From the NCBI GenBank assembly GCA_950097015.1, contig CATNEN010000015.1:218501-282500 (forward strand): 64,000 bases of DNA, given 5' to 3'. The position numbers and the translations under genes are program-made. Shown piece by piece: positions 12,601 through 23,264 of the stretch. This DNA is from Macrostomum hystrix. Lineage: Eukaryota > Platyhelminthes > Macrostomidae. The notes beneath the pieces were generated by a model. That model was not told the DNA's origin, did not search any database, and saw only the letters and a program-made list of their open reading frames with translations. Position 1 is the first letter of the stretch, and every line of letters starts with the position of its first letter.

Positions 12601-15600
12601 AACAGGTATTATAGGACAGGTATTATGGGACAGTTATTATAGGACAGTTATTATAGGACAGGTATTATAGGACAGGTATTATAGGACAGGTATTATAGGA
12701 CAGTTATTATAGGACAGGTATTATAGGACAGGTATTATGGGACAGTTATTATAGAACAGGTATTATAGGACAGGTATTATGGGACAGTTATTATAGAACA
12801 GGTATTATAGGACAGGTATTATGGGACAGTTATTATAGAACAGGTATTATAGGACAGGTATTATGGGACAGTTATTATAGGACAGTTATTATAGGACAGG
12901 TATTATAGGACAGGTATTATAGGACAGGTATTATAGGACAGGTATTATAGGACAGGTATTATAGGACAGGTATTATAGGACAGGTATTATAGGACAGGTA
13001 TTATAGGACAGGTATTATAGGACAGGTATTATAGGACAGGTATTATAGGACAGGTATTATAGGACAGGTATTATAGGACAGGTATTATAGGACAGGTATT
13101 ATAGGACAGGTATTATAGGACAGGCTATATAGGACAGGTATTATAGGACAGGTATTATTATCACGGCGCATCACCTCGAAAATGACGAAGAAGATGAGCC
13201 TGTTGGAATCCGTGGTGGCAACGCCGTAGATGCTGAGGCTCTGCGAGGTGAAGGCCAGGATGGCTCCGGTGGTGAAGATGCCGGCGTAGCTCAGGAAGTC
13301 CAGCATCCAGTTCCACACGCCGATGCCCTGGGCCTGCAGAGGCACCGGACGACGGTAGAGAAACAGCAGCCGCTTGGAGTCCAGCCTCAGGTCGATGGCC
13401 ATTGCTATAAGGGCGGCCGCTGGGGCCAAGTAGAAAGCCGAGCCGAACATCTGTGGGTGGCCCCGGACTGGCTGCGTGTGGGACTGGAGTGTGGGACTGG
13501 AGTGTGGGACTGGAGTGTGGGACTGGAGTGTGGGACTGGAGTGTGGGACTGGAGTGTGGGACTCACAGTCATGAATCCGTAGAGAATGACTTTCTCCAGA
13601 TACTCGTCCAGCAGCATCTCCTGCTCCTTGGATTTGATGAGGTGCCGCTGCTCGGCGAAGGCGAGAATTCCCCTGGGATTTCTCTCCCCCCGCTTGGCCA
13701 TGAAGTCGCGCTCCATCTCGGCCAAGATCTCCAGCTCCAGCGAGTAGCCCAGCATCTTGATGCAGGGGCAGCAGGCGCCCAGGAGACCGCGCAGGCACCG
13801 CAGCGTGCAGCCCGTCAGCAGGGCTGGCTTCAGGTAACTGGGGCGCGAGACAGGGTGGACAGAACTAATGACTGTCTCACCTGAGACCACTGAGCACTAC
13901 CTGAGACCACTGAGCACTACCTGAGACCACTGAGCACTACCTGAGACCACTGAGCACTACCTGAGACCACTGAGCACTACCTGAGACCACTGAGCACTAC
14001 CTGAGACCACTGAGCACTACCTGAGACCACTGAGCACTACCTGAGACCACTGAGCACTACCTGAGACCACTGAGCACTACCTGAGACCACTGAGCACTAC
14101 CTGAGACCACTGAGCACTACCTGAGACCACTGAGCACTACCTGAGACGGGTCCACACAGCCTGAGAACATTCTACACAGCCTGAGACCAGTCCACAGAGC
14201 CTGAGAACATTCTACACAGCCTGAGACCAGTCCACACAGCCTGAGACCAGCCCACACAGCCTGAGACCAGCCCACACAGCCTGAGACCAGCCCACACAGC
14301 CTGAGACCATGGCCCACACAGCCTGAGACCATCCCACACAGCCTGAGACCATCCCACACAGCCTGAGACCAGCCCACACAGCCTGAGACCAGCCCACACA
14401 GCCTGAGACCAGCCCACACAGCCTGAGACCAGCCCACACAGCCTGAGACCATCCCACACAGCCTGAGACCAGCCCACACAGCCTGAGACCAGCCCACACA
14501 GCCTGAGACCATCCCACACAGCCTGAGACCATCCCACACAGCCTGAGACCAGCCCACACAGCCTGAGACCATCCCACACAGCCTGAGACCATCCCACACA
14601 GCCTGAGACCAGCCCACACAGCCTGAGACCAGCCCACACAGCCTGAGACCAGCCCACACAGCCTGAGACCAGCCCACACAGCCTGAGACCAGCCCACACA
14701 GCCTGAGACCAGCCCACACAGCCTGAGACCAGCCCACACAGCCTGAGACCAGCCCACACAGCCTGAGACCAGCCCACACAGCCCGAGTCACACTCACGGC
14801 CAGATGATGTCGCAGAGGCTCTTGATCAAGGACTTGCCCACCATGTAGCCGGCCGTCATGATATTCAGCAGGTTGAAGCAGTCGATGCTGGCGTCGCCAA
14901 GGGCGCAGGAGTCACTGAAGCTGCCGATGGTGATGCGGCCCTGCAGTTCAGGCGAGTGCAGTTGAATCACGAGTTGATTTTGCTTTTCTAACAGTAGAAA
15001 GGCGACAAGGGCATTCCAAATACACACACTTTTCTTTTTTGTATCTCCCAGAACATTCTACCAATCGACATGAAAATCCATATTTTGGGCTAAAATTTTC
15101 TGCTGTATCCGATGAAACAACTTCCAGAATCACAGAACATCAGCATCGTCGAGATATTCAACGATTCTTGTCGGGGTGTCTGGTGGCAAAAACCACAAAT
15201 ATAGGCAGAATTTTTCGGCTCACAAATGTGATCACGCAGCCATGTCAGATATCATGGCAGCCATGTCAGATATCATGGCAGCCATGTCAGATATCATGGC
15301 AGCCATGTCAGATATCATTGTAGCCATGTCAGATATCATTGCAGCCATGTCAGATATCATTGCAGCCATGTCAGATATCATGGCAGCCATGTCAGATATC
15401 ATTGTAGCCATGTCAGATATCATTGCAGCCATGTCAGATATCATTGTAGCCATGTCAGATATCATTGCAGCCATGTCAGATATCATTGCAGCCATGTCAG
15501 ATATCATGGCAGCCATGTCAGATATCATTGTAGCCATGTCAGATATCATTGCAGCCATGTCAGATATCATTGCAGCCATGTCAGATATCATTGTAGCCAT

Positions 15601-18600
15601 GTCAGATATCATTGTAGCCATGTCAGATATCATTGCAGCCATGTCAGATATCATTGCAGCCATGTCAGATATCATTGCAGCCATGTCAGATATCATTGCA
15701 GCCATGTCAGATATCATTGCAGCCATGTCAGATATCATTGCAGCCATGTCAGATATCATTGCAGCCATGTCAGATATCATGGCAGCCATGTCAGATATCA
15801 TTGCAGCCATGTCAGATATCATGGCAGCCATGTCAGATATCATGGCAGCCATGTCAGATATCATGGCAGCCATGTCAGATATCATGGCAGCCATGTCAGA
15901 TATCATGGCAGCCATGTCAGATATCATGGCAGCCATGTCAGATATCATGGCAGCCATGTCAGATATCATGGCAGCCATGTCAGATATCATGGCAGCCATG
16001 TCAGATATCATAGCAGCCATGTCAGATATCATTGCAGCCATGTCAGATATCATGGCAGCCATGTCAGATATCATGGCAGCCATGTCAGATATCATGGCAG
16101 CCATGCCAGATATCATGGCAGCCATGTCAGATATCATGGCAGCCATGTCAGATATCATGGCAGCCATGTCAGATATCATGGCAGCCATGTCAGATATCAT
16201 GGCAGCCATGTCAGATATCATGGCAGCCATGTCAGATATCATTGTTGTTTACTCGTATTTTAGGCTGATTAATTATTTTATTATTTTATTACTGAACTAC
16301 GAGTAAAATGGTCTTTGTCGGTCTTCGTCAAGAATAGCTGAATATCTCGACGCTTCTGACCCAGACGGCTCAGACGGCTTTGAAAGCTATTTCATCGTAA
16401 TGGGCGGAAAATTTAAGTTCAGATGGTGGACTTTCACGAAAATCGGTCATTCGGTTTGGGAGCTACGGTGAAGTAGGCAGTGGGAATTTGAAATACCTCA
16501 GTGCTCTCTCCCCAAGAGGGAAATACTCGTAGCACGGTCTAAAAGGACTCAGTCTAAAAGCAGTGAGCCGACCCACCTGCCTAACAAAGGCGATGTAGAA
16601 CAATGGCGAGTAATTGTTGGCAAAGCGGAAGGCGAAGGCCTTGATGGCGAATGAGTTGTCATAGTCTGTGGGATACTCGTGGCACTCTGGCCATTGTTTG
16701 GGGAGGCCAGCTTATTTTGGAATTTCTTTTAATTTGAAATGCACTTTTTCAATTAGAGTTCTCACCCCAGTTGGTCACGGCCTTCGCAAGGACACTGTAA
16801 AGCTGTAAGTTCATTGTGAAGCTGTTTGTTGGTTTTAGGCTAGCTGGAACATTGATCCCTACAGATTGTATCCCAGAAAGGGTTCTTCGAAGTATTTCCC
16901 AAAGTTATTATCCAAGGGGAATTCCCCAGTGGAATTCCCTAAAATTCTAAATTCCCCGTCTGGGATTCCCAAAAAGGATTTTTCCCAGGGGGATTCATTG
17001 GAGGGATTTCCTAATAAGATCCCTTTTATGAGCTATCCGGAAGGCTAGAGGGACGGTTTGGCAGAGGGAATCCCAAGAAACACAAGTCGTTTTTCTGTCT
17101 TTAAGATTAATTTGCTGGAGTATCAAGAGATATTTTTAGAGGGAATTCCAAAATCTTTTTCTTCTAAGAGACTCGCTGGATGAGATTCCCTGAGGAATTC
17201 CCAGTGGGATTCCCAAGAGAGCAGCCTGAATGGGGTTTCCAGCGGGATTCCCAAGGGAATTCCCTCGAATGCTCTTCCAGTGGGATTTCCTTTGGAAATG
17301 TACAACAGAAATCTACCAGAATAATTCCCAAGAGAAAATGTGAGATTTCCAATAGTCTGAGGCAGCTTTCATATTCCTGAGCACGCGAACCCCGGACAGA
17401 CCGAGTCCAGGACGGAGATGACGATGACCTGGCCCGCGACCGGCAGCACGGTGCTCACAAGGAAGCAGGAGGCACCAGAGTTGCCGGCCGTGCAATAGGA
17501 ATTGTCGCCAACCAGGCGGGCCACCTGGAAACCCACCGTGATGGCGAACACCACCACAACCTGCGGGCGAAGGGTTGGCAACCGGTACGGATAATCAAAC
17601 TAGAAAGCACATGGCAAAACAGGTAGGTACACAAACAGGTGCACAATATTACACAGGCCCACAGGCCCAAACAGGTGCACACAGATACACACAGTTACGC
17701 ACAGGTAACACACAGGCACGCAAAGGTGCGCACAGGTATATACGTAAGTAGTTGTAGCCTAGTGGTCCGGGCGTCGGACTCACGACTTGAAAGTCGAGGT
17801 TTCGATTCCCGACTCCACTGAAACTATTTGTGTCCTTTAGCGAGACACTTAACTCTGCATTGCTTCAGTTCACCCAGCTGTTAAAGGGTACTAGCATTAG
17901 CTGGGATAATTGAAGGTGGGTATGGTGTCCCCCCAGTCCATGGACAGAACAGCTGTACGCAGCCTTCAGATGCGCCGCGCAATAGCTGCGGCTGCGCTGT
18001 TGGCTGCAGATCTGGCACAATTGGGGCAGGTGTAACCAATTATTATTATTAATTAGACAGGTATATACAGGTACACACAGGTACATACAGGTACACACAT
18101 TTAAAGAGGCACACACAGTTTATTGTTTCAGGCTTAGCAAAATGCACAGTGAAAACTCACGGAGGACACAATGCAGGAGTAGAAGCCGATGCATTTACGC
18201 CGCGTAGTTTGCTGGGTGCACCAAATCTGAAATTAATGAAAATCCTTCTTAAATACTCCATTCCTACTCACAGTAGCTGCAACGCACATGGCAAGAAAAA
18301 TCTGACCGGTTGGCAACGGCTTTTCCTCAGCACGTAGGCTGGCCGCCTGTTCTCGGCGATGTAGTGATGATTGACGTCCCAGCGGTAGCTCAGGCTGCAC
18401 TCGTACCGCTTCCAGGTCTCTGTGGTGAGCAGGCTCCAGACTGTCAGGATGCAGCCGAACACGATTGTGAGGTAGTTTTCGAAGGTTAGCAAGATGAACT
18501 GCATCAGCTCCACCAGGTAGACTGAGGCTCTGGAAATGGTTTCGGGTACCGAGTTTCGGGTACCGAGTTTCGGGTACCGAGTTTCGGGTACCGAGTTTCG

Positions 18601-21600
18601 GGTACCGAGTTTCGGGTACCGAGTTTCGGGTACCGAGTTTCGGGTACCGAGTTTCGGGTACCGAGTTTCGGGTACCGAGTTTCGGGTACCGAGTTTCGGG
18701 TACCGAGTTTCGGGTACCGAGTTTCGGGTACCGAGTTTCGGGTACCGAGTTTCGGGTACCGAGTTTCGGGTACCGAGTTTCGGGTACCGAGTTTCGGGTA
18801 CCGAGTTTCGGGTACCGAGTTTCGGGTACCGAGTTTCGGGTACCGAGTTTCGGGTACCGAGTTTCGGGTACCGAGTTTCGGGTACCGAGTTTCGGGTACC
18901 GAGTTTCGGGTACCGAGTTTCGGGTACCGAGTTTCGGGTACCGAGTTTCGGGTACCGAGTTTCGGGTACCGAGTTTCGGGTACCGAGTTTCGGGTACCGA
19001 GTTTCGGGTACCGAGTTTCGGGTACCGAGTTTCGGGTACCGAGTTTCGGGTACCGAGTTTCGGGTACCGAGTTTCGGGTACCGAGTTTCGGGTACCGAGT
19101 TTCGGGTACCGAGTTTCGGGTACCGAGTTTCGGGTACCGAGTTTCGGGTACCGAGTTTCGGGTACCGAGTTTCGGGTACCGAGTTTCGGGTACCGAGTTT
19201 CGGGTACCGAGTTTCGGGTACCGAGTTTCGGGTACCGAGTTTCGGGTACCGAGTTTCGGGTACCGAGTTTCGGGAAAGCACCGATAGAAAAACTCACGAG
19301 GCGGTCACGGACGAAGTGGCAGAGAGAGCTGTGAGTTGGCTAGCAAACTCCAGTGAGGAGTTCTTGTAGTTGACGGAGCTGAAGGGTGCAGATTTGGGTC
19401 ATGGCAGGTAAACAGTAGAAACACCACGGGGTATTTTACTCGTAAAAACCGAATTTTTCTTAAAAACCGAAAATATTGAACTACTTCCAGAATCACTAAA
19501 TATCAACATCGTTCGTGCAAATTTTGCTCCACACGGTTGACTTTCACGAAAACAGGTCATTGTGTTTGTTAGCGATCGTGATGCAGGCAGCGGGTGTTTG
19601 AAAAACTCACGCATTGGCCAGGCCATAGACAAAGAAGCACAGGCCGATGGCCGTGAGGAACAGCAGGCACCAGATGATGTAGCCGAACCAGGCGTAGTAA
19701 AAGGCCAGCCGCTCGCCGAAGTACAGCCGGATGAGGCGCAGAGGCTGGAAGCGGCAGCAGCAGTGCCAGGACCGACTCAGCTGGTGCCGCAGATCAAGGG
19801 GCCGCTTCGCTGAGACGCCGCCGCCGGCGCTGCCGTTGCAGTTCGCCGAGCCAGTCTCAACGTCGGCTGCGACGCCGCCGGAGCGGGAGCAGCAGCCGCT
19901 GGTCTGGCGAGTCGCCTGGCCAGACGAGGCGTCGTGCATCGCAAAGGCGTCGGAGAACACGTTCGACTCGAGCAGGTGCTCCAGCACTGCGAATCAGGAG
20001 GTGCCGCCGTTGCCTACCTGACTTATCTACCTTGCCTACCTGACTTATGTACCTTGCCTACCTGACTTATCTACCTTGCCTACCTGACTTATCTACCTTG
20101 CCTACCTGACTTATGTACCTTGCCTACCTGACTTATCTACCTTGCCTACCTGACTTATCTACCTTGCCTACCTGACTTATGTACCTTGCCTACCTGACTT
20201 ATCTACCTTGCCTACCTGACTTATGTACCTTGCCTACCTGACTTATCTACCTTGCCTACCTGACTTATCTACCTTGCCTACCTGACTTATGTACCTTGCC
20301 TACCTGACTTATCTACCTTGCCTACCTGACTTATGTACCTTGCCTACCTGACTTATCTACCTTGCCTACCTGACTTATCTACCTTGCCTACCTGACTTAT
20401 GTACCTTGCCTACCTGACTTATCTACCTTGCCTACCTGACTTATCTACCTTGCCTACCTGACTTATCTACCTTGCCTACCTGACTTATCTACCTTGCCTA
20501 CCTGACTTATCTACCTTGCCTACCTGACTTATCTACCTTGCCTACCTGACTTCTCTACCCTGCCTACCTTACTGATCCGTTTTGCCTACCATAGTTATCT
20601 GCTTTGTCTACCTTTATAATCTACCCCTAAGCCAGCCTCTCTCACCAATCGGCGAGTCCCTGTTCTCCAGCCAGATGCGGAGGCTCTTGCAGTACATGCA
20701 GCCAGGCGGGCATCCCAGCACGTCGGGTTGCGAATCCACAGCCTGGCGTAGGTCGAAGCCAATGTCGATTCGCTGCAGAATCGAGTAGGTCTGGAATGGA
20801 CAGGGTGATCCCAACTTGATCCCGAGTAATTCCCAACTTGATCCTAGATAGATCCAAACTTAATAATAAAAAAAATTGCAGGAGGGCTGCGGGCAATGGC
20901 ACATAATTTGGTGACACTAGACCCGGAGCCAGCGAGGAGGCAATCCTGCCCATTTCGCTGACTCCTGAGCACACACGCACACAGATACTGTACGCAGGCA
21001 TACGCTCACACAGGTGTGTACATCTGCCCTGACTTTCTCATCGTCCGGCAGTGTACATTTAACTGTGCCTTGGAGGTTGGCCCACAAGGGCGTAAATTGC
21101 ACGATAAGCCCTCAAGCCTTCTCTCCGCGGCTGCGCCCCAAATAAATGTGGCCTCGCCGTGGAATCAAACTTAGGGACCTTGGTGCAAGAGGCAAACGCG
21201 ATAACCGCTCTGCCACCGACCCCCCTAGATCCAAACTTGATCTTAAATAGTTCCCGTTTGATTATAATATTTCCTATTTACACCCTGAGCAGATCAAAGG
21301 TAGATACCCCGGTCTCACCAGGTAGATTCGCTGCGCTCCAGTGAGGTGAAAATCGCTGCCACTACGACCGCCGCCAAAGAACAGGTGCTTCTTCTTGAAG
21401 ATGAACGGGGCGCAGATGAAGTCGGCTGTGGAGTGGGGGGGAATAATTTGGCTGATTTAGACAAATACCTACCTGTTAGACAATTACCTACCTGTTAGAC
21501 AGCCACCTACTTATTAAACAGCTGCCTACCTGTTAGACAGCTACCTACCTGTTAGACAGCTGCCTACCTGTTAGACAATTACCTACCTGTTAGACAGCCA

Positions 21601-22752
21601 CCTACTTATTAAACAGCTGCCTACCTGTTAGACAGCTACCTACCTGTTAGACAATTACCTACCTGTTAGACAGCCACCTACTTATTAAACAGCTGCCTAC
21701 CTGTTAGACAGCTGCCTACCTGTTAGACAATTACCTACCTGTTAGACAGCCACCTACTTATTAAACAGCTGCCTACCTGTTAGACAGCTACCTACCTGTT
21801 AGACAGCTGCCTACCTGTTAGACAATTACCTACCTGTTAGACAGCTGCCTACCTGTTAGACAATTACCTACCTGTTAGACAGCTGCCTACCTGTTAGACA
21901 ATTACCTACCTGTTAGACAGCTGCCTACCTGTTAGACAGCTGCCTACCTGTTAGACAGCTGCCTACCTGTTAGACAGCTGCCTACCTGTTAGACAGCCAC
22001 CTGCCTCTTACACAGCTGCCTACATGTTAGACATTACCTAACTGTTAGAGAGCTACCTACCTGTTAGACAGCTACAAGCATTAGAATGTTCACAAATCTT
22101 GTAAGTCGCATGTTCAAATGACAGGCACTTGTGCTCACCATTCTCATCCGTCAGCTGGGAGTCCTCTGATTCGTCCAGAGCCGCAGTCTCAGGTCGCAGG
22201 CAAGGGCAGCAGCACCTACCGTCGTGTCCATCACTGGCATTGTCATCTGGGGAGCTCAACGGTGTTGTGTCCGTCTGGATTGAGTTAATGAATCGAAAAA
22301 TTCTGGTAGGAATTTGATTTTATTAGAAAACGCCTCCTTCTGGACTTGAGGATTTGAGGAGTTGATTAATGCCATGGCCAGGTAAGCTTTGGTACTCCAG
22401 CTAACACAGTCAGCTACAGTAGCGAAACCCAGTAAAAACTCACCGCCTTCAGCGGCAGCTCCATCTTGACGAATTCAGCCTCTCGAAGCAGCACATCGAC
22501 ATCCGCGGCCCGAAAGCCCCAGTAAACAGACTGATAGGGCGCCCACTTCTTGTGCTTCGGCGTCACCCTGGCCTCAGGCAGCCGCAGCTTTAGCTTCTCG
22601 ATCTTCAGCTGGCGTCTCCGGGCTGCCTTCCAGAAGATCTCGCGGGCCAGCCGCTTCAGGCGACACGGCTCGCCAGACAGCCGGTCCTCCGGGAACGTGT
22701 CGATGTGCGCGTAGAACAGTACATAGTCTGCCGCCGTCGGCTGCTCAGCCAT
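9605..22752 (-). CDS. Anoctamin (TMEM16) family protein B, complete
   Basis: Paralogue of the gene at 1-6062. Exons in transcript order: 22444-22752, 22139-22274, 21319-21425, 20646-20790, 19611-19986, 19298-19378, 18307-18529, 18161-18226, 17402-17560, 16766-16802, 16577-16686, 14798-14940, 13567-13837, 13175-13450, 11659-11739, 11504-11574 and 9605-9698. They sum to 2685 nt, or 894 residues plus stop, the usual anoctamin length. ATG is at 22750-22752 and TAG at 9605-9607. Visible landmarks: DYVLFY and KMELPLK in the dimerisation domain, RLIRLYFGERLAFYYAW at TM1, WKRYECSLSYRWDV after TM2, FANNYSPLFYIAF, then EYLE (E709, E712) and DLRLD (D741, D745) in TM7/TM8. Two donors are weak by sequence (GTCAGA after exon 7, GTCTGT after exon 9). 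They were chosen because they give exons of exactly the paralogue's length (223 and 159 nt) and phase. Eight introns are filled by tandem arrays. An AATAAA on the minus strand (9329-9334) could be the poly(A) signal. Confidence 0.93.
9735..11470. repeat. 35-bp minisatellite, intron 16 of anoctamin B
   Basis: About 49 units, each with TGCACTGATTGCCACTGCAC then TGCCTGTGATACCTG. A TGT/TGC variant site alternates along the array. The pair of variants GATACATGTG and GCCTTTGATACC recurs at 10477-10512 and 10967-11002, a 490-bp (14-unit) higher-order period. It fills about 96% of the 1805-bp intron (9699-11503). Confidence 0.97.
11826..13160. repeat. 14-bp minisatellite, intron 14 of anoctamin B
   Basis: About 95 units of AGGACAGGTATTAT with ordered variants (GGGACAGTTATTAT, AGAACAGGCTATAT) that repeat as larger blocks between 11990 and 12880. 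The last units come within 15 bp of the exon at 13175. Confidence 0.97.
13480..13560. repeat. 13-bp repeat filling intron 13 of anoctamin B
   Basis: Six to seven units of GTGGGACTGGAGT in an intron of only 116 bp (13451-13566). Confidence 0.9.
13881..14146. repeat. 20-bp minisatellite, intron 12 of anoctamin B, part 1
   Basis: Thirteen near-perfect units of CTGAGACCACTGAGCACTAC. It changes without losing the 20-bp period into the next array at about 14147. Confidence 0.97.
14147..14786. repeat. 20-bp minisatellite, intron 12 of anoctamin B, part 2
   Basis: About 32 units of CTGAGACCAGCCCACACAGC, with GACCATCC variants and one unit with a 2-bp insertion near 14310. The first half of the unit is shared with the array to its left. 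It ends 11 bp from the exon-12 donor. Confidence 0.97.
15040..16500. repeat. Dispersed repeat of unknown class, split by the 21-bp array at 15236-16243
   Basis: The left part (ACTTCCAGAATCACAGAACA at about 15120) and the right part (GACTTTCACGAAAATCGGTC at about 16430) recur close together at 19480-19600. The array therefore appears to lie inside an older element. A weaker match (GTGAAAATCGGTTTAGTCG) is near 40460. No coding capacity seen. Confidence 0.45.
15236..16243. repeat. 21-bp minisatellite, intron 11 of anoctamin B
   Basis: About 48 units with GCCATGTCAGATATCATGG / GCCATGTCAGATATCATTG. The period is a multiple of three, so both strands stay open for over 1 kb (MSDI-type and MISDMAA-type peptides). 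It is inside a spliced intron and is not a gene. Confidence 0.97.
16870..17345. repeat. Degenerate palindromic GGGAATTCCC-type repeat, intron 9 of anoctamin B
   Basis: Irregular succession of GGGATTCCC, GGAATTCCC and GGGGATTC words on both strands. No fixed period. Confidence 0.7.
17744..18056 (+). mobile_element. tRNA-derived SINE, full length, 12-bp target duplication
   Basis: The head has a tRNA-like A box (TAGCCTAGTGGTC) and B box (GGTTTCGATTCC). The body contains TGTCCTTTAGCGAGACACTT, which resembles the conserved V-SINE central domain, then CAGTCCATGGACAGAACAG. The tail is an ATT repeat. ACAGGTATATAC flanks both sides (17732-17743 and 18057-18068). The element sits in intron 8 of anoctamin B, inside CA-rich repeat DNA. 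Confidence 0.8.
18538..19275. repeat. 14-bp minisatellite of striking uniformity, intron 6 of anoctamin B
   Basis: About 52 units of CGAGTTTCGGGTAC with no change that I can see, in an intron of 768 bp (18530-19297). The unit holds the palindrome GGTACC. Confidence 0.97.
19395..19605. repeat. Compact copy of the dispersed repeat at 15040-16500
   Basis: Contains ACTTCCAGAATCACTAAAT, then TTGACTTTCACGAAAACAGG, then GATGCAGGCAGCGGG, in the same order as the split copy. It occupies intron 5 of anoctamin B. Confidence 0.45.
20010..20560. repeat. 22-bp minisatellite, intron 4 of anoctamin B
   Basis: About 25 units of CTTGCCTACCTGACTTAT plus CTAC or GTAC. The alternation of the two endings forms a larger pattern. 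On the gene strand each unit carries CAGGTAGG and AAGGTA, both donor-like. Confidence 0.97.
20862..21225 (-). mobile_element. Second tRNA-derived SINE family, 13-bp target duplication
   Basis: On the minus strand a tRNA-like head (TGGCAGAGCGGTTATCGCG, with B box AGTTTGATTCC) begins at 21225. The 3' end is an A/T-rich tail at 20862. TAGATCCAAACTT stands on both sides (20849-20861 and 21226-21238). It lies in intron 3 of anoctamin B, antisense in the window but sense to the gene. Confidence 0.8.
21465..22075. repeat. 19-bp minisatellite, intron 2 of anoctamin B
   Basis: About 32 units of TACCTGTTAGACAGCTGCC with variants (CAATTACC, CAGCCACCTACTTATTAAA) that recur in blocks. The core ACCTGTTAGACAG is shared with the array at 54970-55135. 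Confidence 0.95.
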
Positions 22753-23264
22753 CTCGCAGCTGTGTCAGCGAAGGCTGCTCTGGAGTCCCGCAGCAGTTGA
22801 CAGAAATAGCGGCTTCGTCAGAGCTCTTATCGAGCTGTCTTCTGTCTTAGCGGCTGCCAAGGCAACCAGTGCACGAATGCTTGGAAAGGTGTACAACAGA
22901 GTGGCAACTCTCTCACTGCTTACTGTCGCCCCATTACTCTTGGTCAGCAGAGCAGAACAATGAGATGGAAGGCTGCGGTGTGCGGCCAGTGTTTTCTATG
23001 CAGCTTTGGAGCAGAGCTGCAGCTCATCTCTCATTGGTTGCAGCTGGGGTGGGCGCTGAGCACACTGCCCAAGTTTACAGTAAAAGGTAACTGTGTGCTT
23101 TTATCAGTTCTAAGATTAACCCAGCAATGCACTGGAATGGCTAAATAAAGCATTGGGAACATCATAATTATTCTTTGTTTTAATTACTACGGCAAAATGT
23201 AAAACGTATCGCTCAAATATTTGTATGTAATATGCCACGTGGAAATACAAAGGGACAAAAAGAC
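22753..23264. other. Intergenic, upstream of anoctamin B
   Basis: Unique sequence expected to hold the promoter of anoctamin B. No clear TATA box seen. Confidence 0.6.

Noticed and set aside
15176-16306. 376-codon MSDIMAA frame, open on both strands
   Set aside because: 21-bp array inside intron 11 of anoctamin B; no start context or non-repeat coding sequence.
17750-17820. tRNA gene
   Set aside because: A and B boxes are present but the acceptor stem does not pair, and the sequence continues as a SINE body with an ATT tail.
18233-19297. 354-codon frame with RYPKLGTRNSVPET repeats
   Set aside because: 14-bp array read across intron 6. Only the part at 18307-18529 is exon, in a different frame.
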